Assembly (NCBI GenBank): GCA_021812785.1
Contig: JAKAMR010000068.1
Span: 1 to 15,458 of the forward strand
DNA from: Nitrospirota bacterium
Lineage (GTDB): Bacteria; Nitrospirota; Thermodesulfovibrionia; Thermodesulfovibrionales; JdFR-88
DNA: 15,458 nt
Reading direction: 5' to 3'
Part shown: positions 1 through 7,719 of the stretch, piece after piece
Layout of the letters: each line of letters starts with the position of its first letter
Numbering within the stretch: position 1 is the first letter of the stretch
Notes under the pieces: model-generated
What the model was told of the DNA's origin: nothing
What the model saw: the letters and a program-made list of their open reading frames with translations, nothing else
The model's database searches: none
Position numbers and translations under genes: made by a program

Positions 1-646
1 CTGATATTGAAAAAAGGGCGTCCTCCGGCCAGCCGGCCCGTATTCTTTTTTTGAATTCCGTAAGCCACGGGCCGGGCTCAAGTCCCATGGCCGAAAGCCG
101 GGACTTGTCTATGTTTATATGGAAGTCTTCCTCCAGGCTCCAGCCGATGGACTCTATGTCATGCTCTAGGACGGCCGCTTTTATCTTGAAATAGTCGTTC
201 CTTGAAACGGTGCCGTCAAGGGGCTTTTTTACCGTGGGATACTCCCTGGGCGCAAATCCGTCCTTTGCCTGAAAGCCCACGTGCCTTATCATGTCTCCGG
301 TAATGCCGTACGCCTCTATGTTCAGCGGGTAATTGCTGATCAGGTTCCATGCGTATCCTTTCAGCTTGCCCGCCACGCACTCAATGATATTGGAAGGGCC
401 GAATATCCTGAGCGGGGCAGTGCTGCCAAGCATGTTTCTCAGAAGGTGGTCAAACCCTATGAAATGGTCTATATGGGTATGCGTTACGAACGCGTCCGTA
501 ACTTTGGAAATGAGGCCGGCGGGCAGGCCGTTCAGAGTGCCCAGGTCAAAGAGGATAGCCCTTTTCTCCCGCAGGAGCCGGACATAGACGCAAGGGTCCT
601 CGAATGGGCCGTTAACCGTCCTATGCAGAAATGTTGGTTTTATAAT
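1..646 (-). CDS. RNase Z-like metallo-beta-lactamase-fold hydrolase (3' end cut by window edge)
   Basis: About 215 N-terminal codons are in the window and the frame is open to the left edge. The metal-binding motif THTHIDH is at residues 55-61, numbered from the ATT at 646, followed by FDH at 65-67. An N-terminal strand RAILFDLG (29-36) precedes it. Further on, AVLEHDIESIGWSLEE (158-173) and then GLEPGPW (188-194) match the order seen in tRNase Z/ElaC-like proteins, which cleave tRNA 3' trailers using two zinc ions. The stop TAG at 652-650 limits the start, and no ATG, GTG or TTG follows until an ATG after the metal motif, which would destroy the fold. The family-like N-terminus (KPTF..RTVNGPFEDP) makes ATT at 646 or ATA at 643 the likeliest start. 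Whether it cleaves tRNA or another phosphodiester cannot be told here. Confidence 0.8.
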   Translation of the reverse strand, partial: MIKPTFLHRTVNGPFEDPCVYVRLLREKRAILFDLGTLNGLPAGLISKVTDAFVTHTHIDHFIGFDHLLRNMLGSTAPLRIFGPSNIIECVAGKLKGYAWNLISNYPLNIEAYGITGDMIRHVGFQAKDGFAPREYPTVKKPLDGTVSRNDYFKIKAAVLEHDIESIGWSLEEDFHINIDKSRLSAMGLEPGPWLTEFKKRIRAGWPEDALFSIS

Positions 647-660
647 TTTCTAGTATAATA
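641..660. promoter_or_regulatory. Possible divergent promoter elements (TATAAT-like)
   Basis: The 62-nt gap between the RNase Z-like gene and galT is A+T rich, unlike its surroundings. On the plus strand TATAAT occurs at 641-646 and 654-659; the second could serve galT with a leader of about 40 nt. On the minus strand TATACT lies at 657-652 and would place a transcript start almost on the ATT start codon of the RNase Z-like gene. I see no convincing -35 hexamer for either direction, so this is a weak call. Confidence 0.3.
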
Positions 661-697
661 AAAAAAACATAATCTTTTTCGTATTTTCCTTCTGGAC

Positions 698-703
698 AGG
701 AGG
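698..703 (+). promoter_or_regulatory. Shine-Dalgarno sequence of galT
   Basis: A perfect AGGAGG lies 5 nt before the GTG at 709. It fixes the GTG start of the uridylyltransferase gene. Confidence 0.8.
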
Positions 704-708
704 TCTGA

Positions 709-1701
709 GTGCCTGAACTTCGAAAAGACCCTATATTGGGAAGATGGGTGATAATTTCGGTCGAGAGAGGGAAAAGGCCAAAGGATTTCCCCCCTGTGAT
801 CCATAAGAAGAAAGGTGGGTTCTGCCCTTTTTGTCCGGGCAATGAATATACCACACCGGCCGAGATAGTTGCGTTCAGGCCGGAGGGGGGAGAGTCAAAC
901 GGGCCCGGATGGACATTGAGGGTTATGCCAAACAAATTCCCGGCCCTTGAGCCTAACGGTAAGATCTCAAAAAGCGGCGAGGGCATGTTCGACAAGATGG
1001 GCGGGATAGGGGTGCACGAGGTCATAGTGGAAAACCCGGACCACTTCCTCTCTCTCTCCACAATGCCTGAAAAGTCCGTGGAGGACACCCTGTGGGCCTA
1101 TTTCATCCGGCTTACCGAGCTAAAGAACGATCCGAGGATAAAATATGTCCTTATCTTCAAGAACGAGGGGGAAGCGGCAGGGGCCTCCCTGGAGCACAGC
1201 CATTCCCAGATCATCGGGCTGCCGATAGTGCCCCGCACCGTAAGGGACGAGCTGCAGGGGGCCAGGCTCCACTACGACATGAAGGAACGGTGCATATTTT
1301 GCGACATAATCTACCAGGAGCTGGCAGACGGCAAAAGGGTAGTGGCGGAAAATGAGGATTATGTTGCGCTGTCGCCTTTTGCGCCAAGGTCACCTTTTGA
1401 GACCTGGATACTGCCTAAAAGCCATGAGGCGGCCTTCGGCCCCCGCCAGAAGAGCTTCAAGGGGCTGGCCGAGATGCTGCAGAGGATACTCAAGCAGTTC
1501 GATGCCCTTCTTGAATCACCCCCCTATAATTACATAATACATACCGCGCCTTTCTCCGAAGAGCAGAGCGAATACTTCCACTGGCATATAGAGATAATGC
1601 CCAAGCTGACAAAGTTCGCCGGTTTCGAGTGGGGATCGGGAATTTACATAAACCCGACGCCTCCCGAGGAGGCGGCCCGGTTTATGAGAGGTACTTTTTA
1701 A
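709..1701 (+). CDS. galT: Galactose-1-phosphate uridylyltransferase family protein
   Basis: 330 residues, GTG start with a perfect Shine-Dalgarno sequence. It belongs to the HIT-superfamily GalT group, which transfers a nucleotidyl group between sugar phosphates through a uridylyl-histidine. Visible motifs are FCPFC (C39, C42) and GVHEV (H103), which with H163 fit the structural zinc site. The active-site motif is H163-S-H165-S-Q167, where the second histidine would be the nucleophile. HWH (H291, H293) lies near the C-terminus. A second CxxC pair (C195, C198) precedes the C-terminal half. The motif reads HSHSQ rather than the HPHxQ of the E. coli enzyme. It is followed 31 nt later by glgA, and no galK or galE is in view, so a role in sugar-nucleotide supply for glycogen (UDP- or ADP-glucose phosphorylase-like) is possible besides galactose use. 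Confidence 0.85.
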   Translation: MPELRKDPILGRWVIISVERGKRPKDFPPVIHKKKGGFCPFCPGNEYTTPAEIVAFRPEGGESNGPGWTLRVMPNKFPALEPNGKISKSGEGMFDKMGGIGVHEVIVENPDHFLSLSTMPEKSVEDTLWAYFIRLTELKNDPRIKYVLIFKNEGEAAGASLEHSHSQIIGLPIVPRTVRDELQGARLHYDMKERCIFCDIIYQELADGKRVVAENEDYVALSPFAPRSPFETWILPKSHEAAFGPRQKSFKGLAEMLQRILKQFDALLESPPYNYIIHTAPFSEEQSEYFHWHIEIMPKLTKFAGFEWGSGIYINPTPPEEAARFMRGTF

Positions 1702-1732
1702 GTGGATTCCACAAGGGGGACCTTCTGAGTTA

Positions 1733-3187
1733 ATGAACGTTATCATGGCCGCGCCTGAGGCATTTCCCTACGCAAAGACAGGCGGGCTGGCGGACATGGC
1801 CGGGACGCTCGCAAAAGAGCTTTCCCGGCTGAAGATAAATGTGCTGCTGATCATGCCGTTTTACAGGGTGGTAAAGGAGAGCATAACCCCGGAGGACCTT
1901 GGCAAATCCTTTGCGGTGGAGATCGGAGGGGAGCGCATTTCCGGACGCCTATACCGTGACGGCAAAAACAGAAACCCCGGCGCCGTTTTTATCGGGTGCG
2001 ACAAATTTTATGACAGGCCGGAGCTCTACGGCACGCCTTCGGGCGATTATCCTGACAACGCCCAAAGGTTCATTTTTTTCGCCCGGGCCGTTTTCGAGGC
2101 GGCAAGACTTCTGGACTTCAGGCCTGACGTTATTCATTGCCACGACTGGCAGACCGGCCTTGTACCCCTTTATCTCAGAAAGTTTTACGGCAAAAACGGC
2201 TCTTTTTCCTTTTTCGGCGGGACAAAGAGCGTCTTTACCATCCATAACATGGGATATCAGGGTATCTTCAGCCGCGACGTCCATTTGCTTACTGGGCTTC
2301 CGGCCGATACTTTCACCCCGGAGGGGGTCGAGTTTTACGGGAAGATAAACTTCCTGAAGGCGGGCATCATTGGCGCGGACATGGTCACCACCGTGAGCCC
2401 CACCTATGCGCGCCAGATACAGACCGCGGAGCACGGTTTCGGCCTGGACGGCGTCCTGCGGGAAAAAAGCGGCTCTCTTGTGGGTATCTTGAACGGGATA
2501 GATAACTGCGTCTGGGACCCCAGCAGGGACAGGCACCTGCCGCAGACCTATAACCGGAGGAACTTTATGGAGGGCAAGGGCGCATGCAAGAGGGAGCTGG
2601 CCCGCGAATGCGGCTTTAAGGACCCTGGCGCTCCCCTTGTGTCGTTCATCGGAAGGCTTTCGCACCAGAAGGGTGCGGACCTGGTTTTCGAGGCCGCGGA
2701 CGACATCGTTTCCGAAGGCGCGAACCTTTTTTTTCTTGGAAAGGGTGACGCTGTTTACCAGGAAGATCTGCGGGCGCTTGCCGGCAGGCACGAGGGCCGC
2801 GTTCATGCGAGGATAGGATATGAGGAGGGTTTTGCCCACCTCGTATATGCGGGCTCCGATATCTTTCTCATGCCCTCCAGGTATGAGCCCTGCGGACTGG
2901 GCCAGATGATAGCGCTCCGCTACGGCACTCCGCCTGTGGCCGCCGATACGGGGGGCATAACCGATACGGTGCGAAACTATCGCCCGGTGAGCGGGAAAGG
3001 CACGGGTTTCCTCCATACCGCGGACGACCCTGGGTCGTTCAGGCAGGCCCTCTGGTATGCCCTCTGCGCGTACCAGAGGCCCGATCGCTGGAAGGCCCTT
3101 TTGAAGCAGGACATGGCAGAGGACTTCTCCTGGAAAAGGTCCGCTTCGCTGTATGAAGAGCTCTATCGCGGCGTTGCCGGTTTATAG
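1733..3187 (+). CDS. glgA: Glycogen synthase (ADP-glucose type, GT5)
   Basis: 484 residues, normal length for bacterial GlgA. It extends alpha-1,4-glucan chains from ADP-glucose in the cytoplasm. The N-terminal KTGGLAD motif is at 15-21 (K15 binds the nucleotide sugar), HCHDWQTGL at 135-143, TIHNMGYQG at 169-177, FIGRLSHQKG at 305-314 (R308, K313) and SRYEPCGLGQ at 382-391 (E385, C387). These keep the spacing of the catalytic residues of E. coli GlgA. The start MNVIMAAPEAFPYAKTGG matches the family N-terminus. The purine-rich AAGGGGGA (1713-1720) sits rather far upstream (12 nt). The gene follows galT closely and ends 2 nt before the sensor kinase, so the three are very probably co-transcribed. 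Confidence 0.95.
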   Translation: MNVIMAAPEAFPYAKTGGLADMAGTLAKELSRLKINVLLIMPFYRVVKESITPEDLGKSFAVEIGGERISGRLYRDGKNRNPGAVFIGCDKFYDRPELYGTPSGDYPDNAQRFIFFARAVFEAARLLDFRPDVIHCHDWQTGLVPLYLRKFYGKNGSFSFFGGTKSVFTIHNMGYQGIFSRDVHLLTGLPADTFTPEGVEFYGKINFLKAGIIGADMVTTVSPTYARQIQTAEHGFGLDGVLREKSGSLVGILNGIDNCVWDPSRDRHLPQTYNRRNFMEGKGACKRELARECGFKDPGAPLVSFIGRLSHQKGADLVFEAADDIVSEGANLFFLGKGDAVYQEDLRALAGRHEGRVHARIGYEEGFAHLVYAGSDIFLMPSRYEPCGLGQMIALRYGTPPVAADTGGITDTVRNYRPVSGKGTGFLHTADDPGSFRQALWYALCAYQRPDRWKALLKQDMAEDFSWKRSASLYEELYRGVAGL

Positions 3188-3189
3188 TC

Positions 3190-6100
3190 ATGAGCATCAG
3201 GCTTAAGCTTATTCTGTTCATGTTCGCCTTCATGGCCGCCGCGGCCATACTTGGGATGGGAGCGCTGTACATATTCTCCAACCTGAACAGGAACCTTTCC
3301 CTTACGACCCAGCAGATAAACCTCAACAGGCAGTACATCGGGATGCGCGACGCGGTAAAAGACCTTGTGGACAGCGCGGCCGGATGGGCCGGCACGGGCA
3401 ACGCCAGATACCTTAAGCAATATGAAAAAAGCCTTCCGGAGGTCGAAGCCGGCTTAAGCGGCATCGAGAACGGCACTGGCAATGCGGCCAGCCTGCGCGC
3501 GCTCAGTAAAGACGTGGCCAGGGCGAGGCGCCAGGCAGGCAGGATAGCAGCCATTGCCCGCCCGGCAGGCAGCGCCGTCGCGCAAAGGACACTGACTGAC
3601 CTCGAGAAATCCAGGGACCGCATATTGGGGACCATGGACACGCTTTCCAATCAGTCGATTTCGTCCATGACCGGTCTTGCGGCCCTTGGCGAGCGGATCA
3701 GAAGGACGATGACAGGGTATCTTGTCCTGCTGGTCTCGTTCGTTTCCCTGGCATTTATCTTCCTGGCGCTCTTCATGCGCAGGATGCTGAGCCATCCGTT
3801 CAGCGGGATCCTGGAGGCCACGGAGAAGGTGGCCGAGGGAAACCTTTCCTGGCGGATACCTTCAGGCAGGAAGGACGAGTTCGGCCAGATAGCGGCCGGG
3901 TTCAACAGGATGGTGGAGCATCTGGAAGACTCAAACAAGAAGCTGGCCGACAGGCTGAAGGAGACAGAGCTGCTGCTTGAGGTGGCAAGGATCGCGGGGC
4001 TTACCCCTGAGCTCAAAGAGGCGCTTGGCCTGATCGTGGACACGGTCTCAAGGAAGATGGGCACGGAGGTCTGCGCCGTCTATCTATTGTATCCGGAACT
4101 GAAGGCTTTCGTGATGGAGGCGGCCAACACCGGGGACGGCATCACCGCCAGTTCACTGCCCCTGGACTCCTATATCCCGGCCACGGCCATGGCCACGATG
4201 GCACCGGTGTTCATAGAGGACATCACAGCGGCCTCCGAGGATGCCAGGATATGCGGCCACTGCCGCTCCATGCTGATTGCGCCCATCCTGAGGGACAACG
4301 TATGCAAGGGGCTTTTGGTTCTTGGCAGCGGGTCGGAGGGCGGTTTTTTTGGCCCTGACGAGAAGAACACCGGGATGATACTGGCCCATACGATAGGCGT
4401 GGTGGTAAGGAACTCTGAGCTTTACTCCACGACCAGGAAACATCTGAAGCAGTTGAGCGCAACCTATGACCTGAGCAGGCTGCTTACTTCTGTATATGAC
4501 CCGGCGGAGCTTTTGGGCACGATCTCCAGCCAGATAGCGAAGCTCAGCGGCGCAAGAATATGCATTATACGGATACTTGAGGGCGATGAGCTCAATGTCA
4601 GGTCCTCTTACGGCATAGCGGAGGGGGAAAATGCCGAGAACGGCCTCAAGGTGGGGGAGGGCATCGCGGGGTGGGTGGTAAAAGAGGGCAGGTCCCTTTT
4701 TGTGGAGGACATCGGAAAGCTCCCCGTGAGCCTGAGGCCAAAAACGATAAGCGCGAAATCCGCCATATGCGTGCCCTTACGGGTAGGCAAGAGGATAATC
4801 GGCACTTTGGGCATTTATGACAAGACGGGCCCGAGCGGCGCGCCAAAGCCCTTTGACCTTGACGACCTCAACATGGCGGAGGGTTTTGCCTCGCTGTCGG
4901 CCATCACCATAGAAAAAGCCAGGATGGAAGCGGAGGAAGTAAACAGGAGGCGGGAGATAGTCGAGGCCAACAGGAGGCTGGACCTGCTCTTTGACACCGT
5001 GCAGGGCGGCATAGTCTCCCTGGACGCCGATTACCGCATACTTGCCGCCAACCGGTATGTGGAGCGCTGGGTGGACTTCCCCATGGACGCCATCGTGGGC
5101 GAAAACGCGAAGGACGTTTTCCATCCGAAGGGCGGCATATGCCCGCATTGCGCGGCCCGGGCCACTTTTGACACCGGCGACATAAGCTCCATCACCCAGT
5201 CAAACGGCCTGAACTATGCAGAGCTTACCGCCTATCCCGTCAGGGGTGAAGAGGGGCAGATCGGAGGGGCGGTGGTGTTCATTCAGGACATAACGGACAG
5301 GGTCCTTTACCAGGAAGAGATAATGGGCCTCTACCGTGAGGTCGCACAGACCAAGGAATATCTTGAAAGCCTCATCAACAACTCCGCCGATGCCATTGTC
5401 ACCACGGACCTGGCCGGCAACATAATCTCCTGGAACCGGGCGGCCGAGGAAATTTACGGTTACAGCGAGCAGGAGATCGTTGGCAAGTTCCTTCCGTTCG
5501 TCCCCGAGTCCGCGATAGAGCAGGAAATGTCCTACATGGACAGGATAAAACAGGGGGACGTTATTAAGGCCGAGACCTTCAGGCGCACCAGGGACGGCAG
5601 GACGATAGAAGTGAACCTTACGCTCTCCCCGATAAAGGACGCCACGGGAGAGGTCATCGGAATAAGCGGGATATCCCAGGAGATCACAAAGAAGAAGGAA
5701 ACGGAAAGGGAGCTCATAAGGAGAAACCAGGAGCTCTCCAGGCTTGTTTTCATAGGCTCGGCGATGAGGGGCACCCTGGACCTGGACAGGCTCCTCAGGA
5801 TGATTCTTACGGCCGTCACGATGGGCGATGGCCTGGGCTTTAACCGCGCCATCCTGTTCTGGGTGGACAGGGCCGCGAATGTCCTGAAGGGGGCGATGGG
5901 CGTCGGCCCTGCCTCGCCGGATGAGGCGGGCGCAATATGGCGGCGTCTTTCCTCGGCCCACAGCACCCTGCACGATATCCTGACGGAAATAGTGGAGACG
6001 CGCGGCGGCGAGGAGTCCGCCTTCGACAGGACGGCAAAGAGCGTGCAGATACACCTGGGCTCCGGGACCGCAATGGCCCGGTCCGTCACTGAAAAAAGGC

Positions 6101-7371
6101 CATTCAATATCACGGACGCAAGGTCCGACCCCGCCGCAGACCGGGCCATCATGGACGTGCTTGGCTCGGCCGCCTACGCCGCGGTGCCAATTGTTTCAAG
6201 GAACATGGTGATAGGTGTTCTATGGGTTGACAACCTGTATAACGGACACCCCATAAGCGAAGATGACATGAAGTTCCTGAACGCGTTTTCAAACCAGATG
6301 GCCTCGGCCATAGAAAACGCCAGGCTCTTTGAGGGCATATCGATGGCCGAGGCGGAGCTGGAGAACATCTTCCGGTCCATTTCCGACATGGTCTACCTGA
6401 CAGACAAGGACTATAATCTTAAAAAAGCGAACGAGGCGGTCTTAAAGCGGGTCGGGAAGAGCCTTGACGAGGTGATCGGTAAAAAATGCTATGAGATATT
6501 CCACGGGACGAAGGAGCCGTTCCCGTCCTGCCCGCACGCCAGGACCATATCAAGCAGAAATGCCAACATACAGGAGTACGAGGACCCTTGCCTGAAAGGC
6601 ACTTTCCTTTCCTCCACATCGCCACTTTTTGATGTCGACGGCAATTTCAGCGGTGTCGTGCATGTCGTAAGGGACATCACGGAGATGAAGGAGCTGCAGG
6701 ACCGGCTGCAATCGGCCGAAAGGATGGCCGCGCTCGGAGAGGTGGCCGCCAAGGTGGCGCACGAGATAAGAAACCCGATGGTGTCGGTGGGCGGCTTTGC
6801 CAAGAGGCTTGAAAAAAAGCTAGACGGCTCTCTCAGGGAATACGCCTCCATCATATCGGTGGAGGTGGACAGGCTGGAGCAGATATTAAAGGAGATTCTT
6901 GGCTTTGTCCGGGAGGCAAGAATATCAAGGCAGCCCACCCCCCTGGACGAGCTTCTTACCGGCATAATCAACCTTGTGGAGCCGGAGGTCTTCGAGAAGG
7001 GCAATAGCGTACGGAGGTCTTTTGAGCAGATAGAGGCCTATATAGACCCCAACCGGATGAAGGAGGCCCTCTACAATGTCCTGACCAATGCAAACCAGTC
7101 CACGGAGCGGGGCCTCATTTCAGTGAGCGCGTATGCCGAAAACGGCGAGGCGGTAATAGAGGTGCACGATACCGGGTGCGGCATCAAAAAGGAAGACCTG
7201 AAAAGGATATTCGACCCGTTTTTCACGACCAAGCCGACAGGGACGGGGCTGGGGCTGGCCATTTCAAAAAGGATAGTGGAGGAGCATGGGGGCAGGATAC
7301 TTGTAAAAAGCAATTGGCCGGATGGCGGCACAGGGTTTAAGATATACTTACCCATAAGAAAGGAGGGGTAG
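3190..7371 (+). CDS. Membrane sensor histidine kinase with HAMP, three GAF and three PAS domains
   Basis: 1393 residues. TM1 is about 6-28, followed by a mostly helical extracytoplasmic region (30-175), TM2 about 177-197, and HAMP about 198-250. Then come GAF1 (about 260-410), GAF2 (425-578), PAS1 (595-705), PAS2 (722-835), GAF3 (850-1045) and PAS3 (1055-1165). The dimerisation/phosphoacceptor helix contains AHEIRNP with H1191. The ATPase domain has the N-box (N1300), DTGCGI (1327-1332), FDPFFTTK (1341-1348) and GTGLGL (1351-1356), so the kinase looks intact. Cysteine pairs occur in GAF1 (C355-GH-C358) and PAS1 (C651-PH-C654), and PAS3 has C1100 and C1114, suggesting redox or metal sensing. 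The start is 2 nt after the glgA stop with no clear Shine-Dalgarno, so translation is probably coupled. There is no internal receiver; the partner is most likely the next gene. The signal is unknown. Confidence 0.93.
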   Translation: MSIRLKLILFMFAFMAAAAILGMGALYIFSNLNRNLSLTTQQINLNRQYIGMRDAVKDLVDSAAGWAGTGNARYLKQYEKSLPEVEAGLSGIENGTGNAASLRALSKDVARARRQAGRIAAIARPAGSAVAQRTLTDLEKSRDRILGTMDTLSNQSISSMTGLAALGERIRRTMTGYLVLLVSFVSLAFIFLALFMRRMLSHPFSGILEATEKVAEGNLSWRIPSGRKDEFGQIAAGFNRMVEHLEDSNKKLADRLKETELLLEVARIAGLTPELKEALGLIVDTVSRKMGTEVCAVYLLYPELKAFVMEAANTGDGITASSLPLDSYIPATAMATMAPVFIEDITAASEDARICGHCRSMLIAPILRDNVCKGLLVLGSGSEGGFFGPDEKNTGMILAHTIGVVVRNSELYSTTRKHLKQLSATYDLSRLLTSVYDPAELLGTISSQIAKLSGARICIIRILEGDELNVRSSYGIAEGENAENGLKVGEGIAGWVVKEGRSLFVEDIGKLPVSLRPKTISAKSAICVPLRVGKRIIGTLGIYDKTGPSGAPKPFDLDDLNMAEGFASLSAITIEKARMEAEEVNRRREIVEANRRLDLLFDTVQGGIVSLDADYRILAANRYVERWVDFPMDAIVGENAKDVFHPKGGICPHCAARATFDTGDISSITQSNGLNYAELTAYPVRGEEGQIGGAVVFIQDITDRVLYQEEIMGLYREVAQTKEYLESLINNSADAIVTTDLAGNIISWNRAAEEIYGYSEQEIVGKFLPFVPESAIEQEMSYMDRIKQGDVIKAETFRRTRDGRTIEVNLTLSPIKDATGEVIGISGISQEITKKKETERELIRRNQELSRLVFIGSAMRGTLDLDRLLRMILTAVTMGDGLGFNRAILFWVDRAANVLKGAMGVGPASPDEAGAIWRRLSSAHSTLHDILTEIVETRGGEESAFDRTAKSVQIHLGSGTAMARSVTEKRPFNITDARSDPAADRAIMDVLGSAAYAAVPIVSRNMVIGVLWVDNLYNGHPISEDDMKFLNAFSNQMASAIENARLFEGISMAEAELENIFRSISDMVYLTDKDYNLKKANEAVLKRVGKSLDEVIGKKCYEIFHGTKEPFPSCPHARTISSRNANIQEYEDPCLKGTFLSSTSPLFDVDGNFSGVVHVVRDITEMKELQDRLQSAERMAALGEVAAKVAHEIRNPMVSVGGFAKRLEKKLDGSLREYASIISVEVDRLEQILKEILGFVREARISRQPTPLDELLTGIINLVEPEVFEKGNSVRRSFEQIEAYIDPNRMKEALYNVLTNANQSTERGLISVSAYAENGEAVIEVHDTGCGIKKEDLKRIFDPFFTTKPTGTGLGLAISKRIVEEHGGRILVKSNWPDGGTGFKIYLPIRKEG
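7361..7366 (+). promoter_or_regulatory. Shine-Dalgarno sequence of the receiver gene, inside the kinase 3' end
   Basis: AGGAGG lies in the last codons of the kinase gene, 5 nt before the ATG at 7372. It supports independent and strong initiation of the receiver protein relative to the kinase. Confidence 0.75.
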
Positions 7372-7719
7372 ATGAAAGTACTGATTGTCGACGACGATGA
7401 GCATATCCTGAGGCTCTACAAAGAGGAACTTGAGGAGGAAGGGTATGAGATCGTGACAGCAAAGACAGGGGCGCAGGCGCTGGAGGTCTTCCAGCGGGAA
7501 AACCCAGACCTGGTGACCCTGGATATACTCATACCGGATATGGACGGCATAGCGCTTTTAAGGAAGATGAAGGAGATGAGGCCGAGGGTGCCCATAATAA
7601 TGTCCACGGCCTATGACTACAGGGATGATTTCGCGGTCTGGGCTTCCGAGGCTTACATAGTGAAGTCCGCCGATCTCACGGAGCTCAAGGGCAAGATAAA
7701 AGAGCTGCTTGCAAAATGA
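7372..7719 (+). CDS. Stand-alone response regulator receiver protein (CheY-like)
   Basis: 115 residues, a single receiver domain with no output domain. The acidic pocket is D7-D8-D9, the phospho-acceptor is D51 (TLDILIPDMDG), the switch residue is T79 (MSTA) and the conserved lysine is K98. The lysine is followed by Ser (KSAD) instead of the usual Pro. Its ATG directly follows the kinase stop codon, so the pair is almost certainly a cognate two-component couple. With no DNA-binding or enzymatic module it must act through protein contact or as a phosphorelay intermediate. Its 3' end overlaps the rRNA methyltransferase start by 4 nt. Confidence 0.93.
   Translation: MKVLIVDDDEHILRLYKEELEEEGYEIVTAKTGAQALEVFQRENPDLVTLDILIPDMDGIALLRKMKEMRPRVPIIMSTAYDYRDDFAVWASEAYIVKSADLTELKGKIKELLAK

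Noticed and set aside
281..658. 125-codon plus-strand open frame opposite the RNase Z-like gene
   Set aside because: The minus strand carries the metal-binding motif and the family pattern; the plus frame has none.
2727..2734. T8 runs in glgA and rlmD (8380-8387) and T7 in the kinase (4344-4350) as frameshift or slippage sites
   Set aside because: The reading frames continue with family sequence on both sides, so there is no sign of a used slippage product.
1949..3016. 355-codon open frame antisense to glgA
   Set aside because: It mirrors a well-conserved glgA gene in a G+C-rich region and shows no recognisable domain.
5140..5154. Haem c attachment motif in PAS1
   Set aside because: The motif is CPHCA, not CxxCH, and the domain is cytoplasmic.
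5200..6054. 284-codon open frame antisense to the kinase
   Set aside because: It lies within clear PAS2 and GAF3 coding sequence, is low in recognisable motifs and looks like an open antisense shadow.
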